In this document: positions 16,107 to 22,215 of the stretch, piece after piece
Position numbering within the stretch: position 1 is the first letter of the stretch
Layout of the letters: each line of letters begins with the position of its first letter
Source: CAXRGH01 sp964230195
GTDB lineage: Bacteria; Pseudomonadota; Gammaproteobacteria; Enterobacterales; Alteromonadaceae
Assembly (NCBI GenBank): GCA_964230195.1
Contig: CAXRGH010000135.1
Span: 1-37,043, forward strand
DNA length: 37,043 nucleotides
Direction of reading: 5' to 3'
Made by a program: the position numbers and the translations under genes
Notes under the pieces: generated by a model
Database searches by the model: none
Told to the model about the DNA's origin: nothing
What the model saw: only the letters and a program-made list of their open reading frames with translations

Positions 16107-17360
16107 ATGGCAATTGAAATGAAATCAGCAACCAACAAGTCTGACAGCTTGTTTCAATTCAATCAGCGATTTTTGGACGCTACTAGGCAAGCAAAAAATG
16201 AAGCTCTTGAGCAATTATTGATCAATTGTCAATTGGTCAATGCTACCGCAATGCTTGTTCATCAACTCCAACGAGAGCGCGGGCTTTCATGCATTTATCT
16301 AGGTAATCGAGATCCACTTTTAAAACAGGAATTGCTGCAACAACATCAACGGTCAACTTCGTATAGCGACATATTACAACAACTCTTAGAACATACAATT
16401 CTTGATAAAAAAGGAAATCATAGTGAACTACGATTGATTTGTTGTATATCGAACGCGTTTCAAAAGCTTCAACTCGTCGTCAAGCAGCGTCGTGAAGTGC
16501 TGCAATGCAATGATACGGCCGAAATCACTCTTGATAGGTACGCTGACACGATATTAGCCTTGTTTGTCATTATCTTAGAAGCTGCAGATCTTACCTTAGA
16601 CCATCAAATCAATCGCCATTTAATGGCATTGTCCAGCTTAATGTTTGGTAAAGAGTTTGTGGGCCAAGAACGTGCGCGAGGAGCATCGTTTTTTAGCCAC
16701 CGTTGTAACAATGAATTATTATCTGAACAATTAAGCACCTTAAAACAGAAACAACAACAACATTTTTCGCTATTTCAACAGCTTGCATCAACCGAAGTGA
16801 AAAGTATTTGGCATGCAAACGTAAGCTCACACGAACTACAGCGCCAAGTCACGCAGCTTCGATTAATTATAACGTCAGCAGCGAGTGCAAATGAAAGCGA
16901 AGATCTCAGTGATGTTTGGTTTACGGTCTGGACAAGCTGGATTGACCAAGTTCAACAAGTAGAACAAATAATGTGTTCTCAATTATTTTGTTTAGCCGAA
17001 GCTCAAATAGCACGACAAGGGCGAAAGAATGAAACAACCGTCTCTCTCATGCACCCCTTTGGATCAATGGATTGGTTTACAGAGCAAACATCCTTTGAGA
17101 GCTGCCCTAGCCGCACCGTTCTCGATTTCTTGCAATTTCACGCTGAAAATGCCGAAGAACTGTCTAAGATTGTGAATGAGAAAGAAAAGCAACTCCAAGA
17201 ACAGAACATCATTAAACAAGCAAAGTTACTACTCATAAAACATTATCGATTGTCTGATGAGCAGGCTTACAAACAACTTCGTTCGGCGGCAATGAAAAAC
17301 AATACAAGCATCATCCAAATTGCTGAAATGATTCTTAAAAAGTATCACAAAGGTCAGTAA
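16107..17360 (+). CDS. nasR: Nitrate/nitrite-sensing antiterminator, NIT + ANTAR (NasR type)
   Basis: A 417-residue cytoplasmic regulator. Residues about 40-310 are a helical NIT domain. It shows the Arg-rich ligand motifs HQLQRERGLSCIYL (Arg56/Arg58) and FVGQERARGASFFSHR near residue 190. Residues about 350-412 are an ANTAR RNA-binding domain with the pattern IIKQAKLLLIKHY, SDEQAYKQLRSAAMKNN and IAEMILKKY. In Klebsiella, NasR binds nitrate or nitrite and then binds the nasF leader RNA to stop premature termination. Both leftward units here have fitting leader hairpins. GAGG lies five bases before the ATG. It has its own sigma-54 promoter and is divergent from nirC. The symbol is given by domain order and context. 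Confidence 0.88.
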   Translation: MAIEMKSATNKSDSLFQFNQRFLDATRQAKNEALEQLLINCQLVNATAMLVHQLQRERGLSCIYLGNRDPLLKQELLQQHQRSTSYSDILQQLLEHTILDKKGNHSELRLICCISNAFQKLQLVVKQRREVLQCNDTAEITLDRYADTILALFVIILEAADLTLDHQINRHLMALSSLMFGKEFVGQERARGASFFSHRCNNELLSEQLSTLKQKQQQHFSLFQQLASTEVKSIWHANVSSHELQRQVTQLRLIITSAASANESEDLSDVWFTVWTSWIDQVQQVEQIMCSQLFCLAEAQIARQGRKNETTVSLMHPFGSMDWFTEQTSFESCPSRTVLDFLQFHAENAEELSKIVNEKEKQLQEQNIIKQAKLLLIKHYRLSDEQAYKQLRSAAMKNNTSIIQIAEMILKKYHKGQ

Positions 17361-17433
17361 AGCAATGCCATACTAATTGATAGCACCCACATTTAGCTCA
17401 TAAACAGCCTTAAGCTATGTGCAGCGCATTAGT

Positions 17434-17817
17434 TCAACTAATCACACTCAAATGCGAGAGCGAACCCGCATTATCTTCCCAATGCTGACCATCAAATGAT
17501 TCAACATTCACCTGTTTAGGGAGAGTATCTAAACAATGAACATTCACATCAATGCCGTCTGGATTTGAGCGAGGTGTATAGAATGGCTTAACGCCACAAT
17601 GGCGACAAAAAGTGTGTTTAGCCACGCCGGTATTAAAAGTGTAAGTCGTAATTGCGTCAGCACCGGTTAACAGGGTGAAGCGGCTGAGAGGCACAATTAG
17701 ATGAAGAAATCCTGACTTCTGACAGATTGAGCAATTACATTGTACTGCATCAATGACATCGGGAGCGTCAACACTAAACGTCACCGCCTGACAATGGCAA
17801 CTACCTTGATATTTCAT
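17434..17817 (-). CDS. GFA/CENP-V family zinc protein
   Basis: A 127-residue protein of the glutathione-dependent formaldehyde-activating (GFA/CENP-V) fold. Zinc-binding cysteines are visible as GSCHCQAV, CNCSICQKSG and FCRHCGVKPF. Proteins of this size are common, and most have no known substrate; true formaldehyde activity cannot be claimed. The start at 17817 is set by GGAG about six bases upstream and by the usual MKYxGSCHC beginning; longer in-frame starts exist upstream but lack support. It is convergent with the nasR-type gene and divergent from the racemase, so it is probably monocistronic. Confidence 0.8.
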   Translation of the reverse strand: MKYQGSCHCQAVTFSVDAPDVIDAVQCNCSICQKSGFLHLIVPLSRFTLLTGADAITTYTFNTGVAKHTFCRHCGVKPFYTPRSNPDGIDVNVHCLDTLPKQVNVESFDGQHWEDNAGSLSHLSVIS

Positions 17818-17952
17818 ACCTACTCCGTTAATTCGCTGCTGAATGTTTACCTTCATCAATTTAGCAATAATCAATGATCATGGCCATCTGAACACACACG
17901 AATAGGTAACAATGTTTTTCAACCTGAGTCAATGTGTTGAATTACCTTCCAG

Positions 17953-17971
17953 ACTCAACATATAGTTGAGT
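17953..17971. promoter_or_regulatory. Perfect palindrome upstream of the racemase gene
   Basis: ACTCAAC-ATATA-GTTGAGT has 7-base arms and lies 27 bases before the racemase start codon. Its size and place suit an operator overlapping the promoter. No regulator can be named. Confidence 0.45.
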
Positions 17972-17997
17972 AACCCCAGGTTTTGGAGACAAGCGCA

Positions 17998-18696
17998 ATG
18001 AAAACCATCGGCCTTCTCGGCGGCATGAGTTGGGAATCCACCACCAGTTATTATCAAGCAATCAATCGTGGAGTTCAGCAATACTTAGGTGGACTTCACT
18101 CCGCTAAAGTGTGTCTAGTGAGTGTTGATTTTGCCGTGATTGAAATCCTCCAGCGTCAAAACGAATGGCAAAAAGCCGGCGCTTTATTAACTGAAGCCGC
18201 AAAACACATAGAAGCTGGTGGCGCTGATTGTTTATTAATTTGCACAAACACAATGCACAAAGTCGCTCCTCAAATCGCTCGTTCTATCAACATTCCGCTA
18301 CTCCACATAGCGGATTGTACTGGTCAAAAACTACAACAAGAGCAAATACAAACCGTCGGTCTTCTCGGCACTCAGTTCACCATGTCAGAGGATTTCTATA
18401 CAGATAAACTCATCAATAATTTTGGTATTGATGTATTGGTGCCCAGCGCGGCGCAACAAGAAGACATTCACAGCATCATTTATGATGAACTCTGCCTGGG
18501 TAAGGTAAATCATACATCAAAGCAACGGTATCTTGAGATTATTAATGCTCTCCACCAACGAGGCGCACAAGGGATGATATTGGGATGCACAGAGATTGGC
18601 CTGCTGGTGCAACAAACCGACACTGACATTCCTTTGTTTGATACTACCGCTATTCATGCACAAGCAGCGGTAGACTTCGCTATTACGACTGAATAA
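17998..18696 (+). CDS. Aspartate/glutamate-type amino-acid racemase
   Basis: A 232-residue cofactor-independent racemase of the Asp/Glu/hydantoin superfamily. The start MKTIGLLGGMSWESTTSYY is typical of the YgeA/aspartate-racemase group. Two catalytic cysteines are present: LLICTNTMH near residue 82 and GCTEIG near residue 195. Reported enzymes of this group interconvert D- and L-amino acids such as homoserine or aspartate; the substrate here is open. The ATG at 17998 follows GGAG by nine bases; a TTG 15 bases upstream overlaps that ribosome-binding site and is unlikely. The TfoX-like gene starts 13 bases after the stop, so the two are probably co-transcribed. Confidence 0.85.
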   Translation: MKTIGLLGGMSWESTTSYYQAINRGVQQYLGGLHSAKVCLVSVDFAVIEILQRQNEWQKAGALLTEAAKHIEAGGADCLLICTNTMHKVAPQIARSINIPLLHIADCTGQKLQQEQIQTVGLLGTQFTMSEDFYTDKLINNFGIDVLVPSAAQQEDIHSIIYDELCLGKVNHTSKQRYLEIINALHQRGAQGMILGCTEIGLLVQQTDTDIPLFDTTAIHAQAAVDFAITTE

Positions 18697-18709
18697 AAGG
18701 CAAGAGTTT

Positions 18710-18982
18710 ATGACATCCAAACCTCAATCTCTGCGTGATTTACCGGGACTCGGTCCAAAAAGCGAGGAGCAACTTAAGCGCTTAGGGTTTGATAATGTTG
18801 AAACCTTTATGGCTCACGATCCATTGACCATTTATCAAGCTTACAGCAGTGCCTATGGTAAGAATCTCAATGCCCTTTATGCCATTGTTGGTGCCCAACA
18901 AGGCTGTGACTGGCGACAAATCAAACGAACGCGTAAGACCGAACTATTGATGCGATTAGATGATTTGGGACTTGCTCCATGA
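18710..18982 (+). CDS. Stand-alone TfoX C-terminal-like protein
   Basis: A 90-residue protein resembling the C-terminal domain of TfoX/Sxy. It opens with a helix-hairpin-helix motif (LRDLPGLGPKSEEQLKRLGF), followed by AYGKNLNALYAIVGAQQG and DWRQI. In full TfoX proteins this domain follows an N-terminal half and links to competence or CRP-dependent control; alone it is often a small protein of unknown role. It follows the racemase by 13 bases and precedes the PYP operon by 85 bases. A small hairpin (GACAC/GTGTC, 19010-19023) lies in that gap. Confidence 0.75.
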   Translation: MTSKPQSLRDLPGLGPKSEEQLKRLGFDNVETFMAHDPLTIYQAYSSAYGKNLNALYAIVGAQQGCDWRQIKRTRKTELLMRLDDLGLAP

Positions 18983-19067
18983 TGAATGAAACAAGTTTGA
19001 TGTGAGTCTGACACTTGGGTGTCCATACTTGACGGTTGAGAATCAATTGTTCAGGAGGAACTACCCA

Positions 19068-19790
19068 ATGGATCATGAAGAGAAGTTACTCGAATTTTTA
19101 TACGTTGCCCCAGTCGCCCTTATTCAATTTGATGGTAGCGGCAATGTCACCTTAGCTAACCCGAGAGTTGCTCAACTGTTCAACCGCTACGCACCGGGAG
19201 GCTACTTTGCTAATTTCCTAACTTTCCTTGATGACGTGTTGCCCGAGTTGAAAAAGGATATTGTGAATTTTCCTCATAAAGGTGGTCAGATCATGGAGAA
19301 TAAGCGAGTCTGCTTGCAAGCACCTTCACAACTCGCGCAAGAAGAATTGTGGATGGACGTTACCGTCATGAAACAAGATGATGAGCGCTATATTGCATCC
19401 CTCAACAACGTGACCGACCAAGTAGTTGCAGAAAACGAGCGTTATGTGTCAGAGCAATATCTCACCCAGCTGTTAGAAAAAGTAAACAAACATGTTGCTT
19501 TCACCCTCGACCCCAACGGCATTATCAACAGCTGGAACATTACAGGTGAAACCTATATTACCGATAGTCCTTATGCACTCGGGAAAGTGCTGTCACAGCT
19601 ATTCCCCATCAGTAACCAAGATAACTCATTGATACTTGCACAAGCGAAAGAAATGGGGCAACACAAAACCACAATCCAATTTGCAGACAAAAGTGGGGAG
19701 TCACACGCTTCTTGCTTATATGTCTCAGGAATACATGACCAAAGAGATAAGTTTCAAGGCTTTTCGGTCGTGTTAACGCTGGGCGAATAG
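19068..19790 (+). CDS. Double-PAS domain protein, first gene of the PYP operon
   Basis: A 240-residue soluble protein with two PAS-like domains and no output domain. The first is at about residues 1-115, with the typical opening LYVAPVALIQFDGSGNVTLA. The second is at about 130-240, with HVAFTLDPNGIINSWNITGE and a final strand FQGFSVVLTLGE. There is no LOV cysteine or heme-type His motif, so the ligand is unknown. A perfect AGGAGG at 19053-19058, nine bases before the ATG at 19068, fixes the start. The PYP gene follows after 29 bases, each gene with a strong ribosome-binding site. As a partner of PYP and the MCP it may relay or modulate the light signal; this is inference. Confidence 0.75.
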   Translation: MDHEEKLLEFLYVAPVALIQFDGSGNVTLANPRVAQLFNRYAPGGYFANFLTFLDDVLPELKKDIVNFPHKGGQIMENKRVCLQAPSQLAQEELWMDVTVMKQDDERYIASLNNVTDQVVAENERYVSEQYLTQLLEKVNKHVAFTLDPNGIINSWNITGETYITDSPYALGKVLSQLFPISNQDNSLILAQAKEMGQHKTTIQFADKSGESHASCLYVSGIHDQRDKFQGFSVVLTLGE

Positions 19791-19819
19791 CCCATTAAAA
19801 TTCAATCAGGAGAGATAAA

Positions 19820-20167
19820 ATGAATTTTGACTCAACCAATATCCGCGAATTGCACTCGGGAGCTTCTCAGTTTAATGCGGCAAACTTTGGCATTGTTAAG
19901 ATGGATCACGATGGCAATGTCACTGATTACAATAGTAGCCAAGAACGGTTTACCGGTATGTCTAAAGCATCGGTGATGGGAAAGCACTTCTTTTCTCTAG
20001 TTGCACCTTGTACCAACAACTTCATGGTTGCTCAGAAATATGACAACCAGTCGTCATTAGATGAGAAGGTGCCGTATACCTTCACATTAAAGATGACGCC
20101 AACCCCCGTTACATTGCGCTTACTCAAAGACAGCAGCGCCCAATATTTGCTGTGTGATTGGTCGTAA
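19820..20167 (+). CDS. pyp: Photoactive yellow protein homologue
   Basis: A 115-residue PAS-fold protein clearly matching photoactive yellow protein, a blue-light sensor that binds p-coumaric acid by thioester to a cysteine. Aligned by eye with Halorhodospira PYP (offset 5), Cys64 equals Cys69 in VAPCT, Tyr37 equals Tyr42 in DYNSS, Thr45 equals Thr50 in FTG, and GKHFF, YTF and KMTPT also match. Two key positions differ: Gln41 replaces Glu46 and Met47 replaces Arg52. Tyr98 is Leu. In the model protein, Glu46-to-Gln shifts absorption to the red and speeds the photocycle (established for the mutant). The N-terminal cap is about five residues shorter than in Halorhodospira. A good ribosome-binding site (AGGAGAG) lies nine bases before the ATG. 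Confidence 0.88.
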   Translation: MNFDSTNIRELHSGASQFNAANFGIVKMDHDGNVTDYNSSQERFTGMSKASVMGKHFFSLVAPCTNNFMVAQKYDNQSSLDEKVPYTFTLKMTPTPVTLRLLKDSSAQYLLCDWS

Positions 20168-20177
20168 TATCGCAATC

Positions 20178-20203
20178 ATAAGAAGGGGCTATCCCCTTCT
20201 TAT
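20178..20203 (+). terminator. Strong intercistronic hairpin between PYP and the MCP gene
   Basis: ATAAGAAGGGG (20178-20188) pairs perfectly with CCCCTTCTTAT (20193-20203) around a 4-base loop, 10 bases after the PYP stop. There is no T-tract beyond the TTAT of the stem, and the MCP ribosome-binding site AGGAGAG begins four bases later (20208). It could be a partial terminator or a 3' stabiliser that raises PYP above the downstream genes. Confidence 0.6.
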
Positions 20204-20218
20204 ACTCAGGAGAGACCT

Positions 20219-21385
20219 ATGTGGAAAAGGATTTTTACAGGTACAAGCGCCGTATTGGCGTTAGCGTTGTCAGTGGCAGGTTTGTTTTTCCAAGTAAAAC
20301 AAGATGCCGCTGGGTTGAGTTGGATCTACGGCTTGAGCAGTTTGCTTCTGATAACGTCAATCGCTGCCGTCTGGTTGTTTTACGGCAAGCCGCTATTCAA
20401 CATCATTCAGCAAATCCCCAGCCATGGTCTAGATGATACCTCTGATGATGTCTCTCACCTCAATCAAGGACTCAATCGACTTCAGAGCCAAATGCTGTCG
20501 GCCCAGCAACTTTGTCATCAAAAGCAGCAACAGCTCGATGCATTAACTCAAGCAATCGCTGTGCTAAAGCTCGAATTAGATGACCCCACGGCTTCGCAAA
20601 CTAACACCAATAAACAGGATCAACAGTCTATTCAAGACGCTTTTACGCAATCCGAAAATGCCGCGGATTATGCCACTGAGACGTTTGAAACCTTATATCA
20701 CTCAGTCAACACACTTGGCACTAGCTATCAAGACGTTCGAAAAAGTGCCGAAAAGCTGAACAATAATGCCAATGAGAGTGCAGAGATGGTCAATACCTCT
20801 CGCGCCTCGTTAGAACAATTATCCATGCAAGTATCAGAGATTGCAGCCGTCACCAACAGTATTGCTGATATTGCGAGTATGACACAGCTACTGGCACTAA
20901 ATGCTTCCATTGAAGCGGCTCGTGCAGGTGAGTCGGGGAGAGGTTTTGCGGTCGTTGCTGATGAAGTGAAAAAACTCGCTGAACAAACCGATGAAGCCAC
21001 TAAGCGTATCACCTCAATATCGCAAAGTATCTCAACCGCAAGTCAAGCGTCATCTGATGCAATGACCACCATTGCTGACCGCATGATCAGTGTGAGGGAA
21101 ACTCTCACTGAGGTGGTATCCCACATTGAAACCCAATGGTCCAGCGTCCAAGGCGTTTTAGGACAAATGGGGCAAGCAGCTGGCACTGTCAGCGGCCTTA
21201 AAGGGATTCTTAATACATCTAAAGAGACGGCGTTAATGCCATTCCTTGATACTACCGCGAGTCAAGACACACGCCATTATTTTCACTCCATTGATTCCGT
21301 ATTAGCAGAGTTTAGTATCCCTCTAGAAGTCAAAGATACAGAAGCAAACCCATCAGAGTATGACCACTCAGAGCTTTCCGTTTGA
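20219..21385 (+). CDS. Membrane chemoreceptor without a periplasmic sensor, PYP operon
   Basis: A 388-residue MCP-type protein. Two membrane segments lie close together (about residues 7-25 and 34-54) with only a few residues between, so there is no periplasmic ligand domain and no recognisable full HAMP. A coiled coil leads to the MCP signalling domain. Its tip is clear near residue 220: MTQLLALNASIEAARAG then GRGFAVVADEVKKLAEQT. There is no CheR pentapeptide. Such receptors must take their signal from the membrane or cytoplasm, so the PYP and PAS proteins encoded just upstream are natural inputs (inference). The stop overlaps the possible TTG start of the lyase-like gene downstream. Confidence 0.85.
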   Translation: MWKRIFTGTSAVLALALSVAGLFFQVKQDAAGLSWIYGLSSLLLITSIAAVWLFYGKPLFNIIQQIPSHGLDDTSDDVSHLNQGLNRLQSQMLSAQQLCHQKQQQLDALTQAIAVLKLELDDPTASQTNTNKQDQQSIQDAFTQSENAADYATETFETLYHSVNTLGTSYQDVRKSAEKLNNNANESAEMVNTSRASLEQLSMQVSEIAAVTNSIADIASMTQLLALNASIEAARAGESGRGFAVVADEVKKLAEQTDEATKRITSISQSISTASQASSDAMTTIADRMISVRETLTEVVSHIETQWSSVQGVLGQMGQAAGTVSGLKGILNTSKETALMPFLDTTASQDTRHYFHSIDSVLAEFSIPLEVKDTEANPSEYDHSELSV

Positions 21386-21408
21386 AGCCAACTACAAGTG
21401 AGCCTGTT

Positions 21409-22215
21409 ATGTTAGATGCACCTATTCCATTTTCTTTGCCGCCCCAAGAGTCAATTAAGGCGCAATCTCCTCAACTTGTTTTAGATGGCAAAAGCTTATC
21501 CATAGAACAAGTGACTCAATTCATCAAAAAACAACATCACGTGTCCCTGTGCAAGCGAGCGGCTTCACCTGATGCATTGCAAGTGAGTTGTGATGTGATG
21601 GCGCAACAACTGAATGACGGCAAGCAAATCTACGGGGTCAACACCTTGTTTGGAGGGCTTGCTAACTTAGGGGTCGATGATCCTATTGCGCTGCAGCAAG
21701 AACTCATCACATCTCACCATTCGGGCGCGGGAAATGACCTCGCCATTGACGATGTTAGAGTAGCCATGTTATTGCGGGTGAATTCCATTTGTCCACTGTT
21801 AGAGCAAAAAGCATCACCATTGAGTGTCCACTTCCCCGTGCACGCTGAACAATTTAATCAAAATCTGAACTCTCAAGGTTTCGGTTCAGCGCAGTTAACG
21901 CAATCCGCTGGGCATTTGTTAAAAACACATTTGGCAGCCAGTTTGATAATCTATCTACAAGCCGCTTATATTCGGGCAGATCAAAAACACTTATCCATTG
22001 ACTCCGCGTTTAGCCCTTCCACTCGTCGACTAATTCGGGTATTTTGTGAACTTAACGGGTTGTCACTCACCGACAATTGGGCAGTACTGTCAGGTGTTCG
22101 CAACGAGCTGAAACAAGCGTTTGTGGCTAATGTTGAACACGGCATTGACACATTCGCATTTGAATTCACGCAGGATGCGGTATCTTCTGCTCAAACGGAT
22201 GAAAATGATTTATGA
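21409..22215 (+). CDS. Aromatic amino-acid lyase-like protein lacking the catalytic middle
   Basis: A 268-residue protein matching only the two ends of the histidine/tyrosine ammonia-lyase family, whose members are about 510-530 residues. The N-terminal part has the family's Tyr loop as IYGVNTLFGGLANLG (normally YGxxTGFG), then LQQELITSHHSGAG and VAMLLRVNSI. Directly after LEQKASPLSVHFP the sequence jumps to FNQNLNSQGFGSAQL, a block near residue 430 in full enzymes. About 300 residues are missing, including the Ala-Ser-Gly that forms the MIO cofactor, so lyase activity is not expected. The frame is clean and the stop overlaps the kinase start (ATGA). Start at ATG 21409 chosen; a TTG at 21382 overlapping the MCP stop is possible. 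TAL normally supplies the PYP chromophore. It may be a remnant or a repurposed binding protein. Confidence 0.75.
   Translation: MLDAPIPFSLPPQESIKAQSPQLVLDGKSLSIEQVTQFIKKQHHVSLCKRAASPDALQVSCDVMAQQLNDGKQIYGVNTLFGGLANLGVDDPIALQQELITSHHSGAGNDLAIDDVRVAMLLRVNSICPLLEQKASPLSVHFPVHAEQFNQNLNSQGFGSAQLTQSAGHLLKTHLAASLIIYLQAAYIRADQKHLSIDSAFSPSTRRLIRVFCELNGLSLTDNWAVLSGVRNELKQAFVANVEHGIDTFAFEFTQDAVSSAQTDENDL

Noticed and set aside
17434..17817. Formaldehyde detoxification gene
   Set aside because: Only the GFA/CENP-V fold and zinc cysteines are visible; there is no glutathione-dependent formaldehyde dehydrogenase nearby, so a specific function is not claimed.
18710..18982. A full TfoX competence regulator
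   Set aside because: Only the C-terminal helix-hairpin-helix type domain is present and no N-terminal half lies nearby, so a competence role is not supported.
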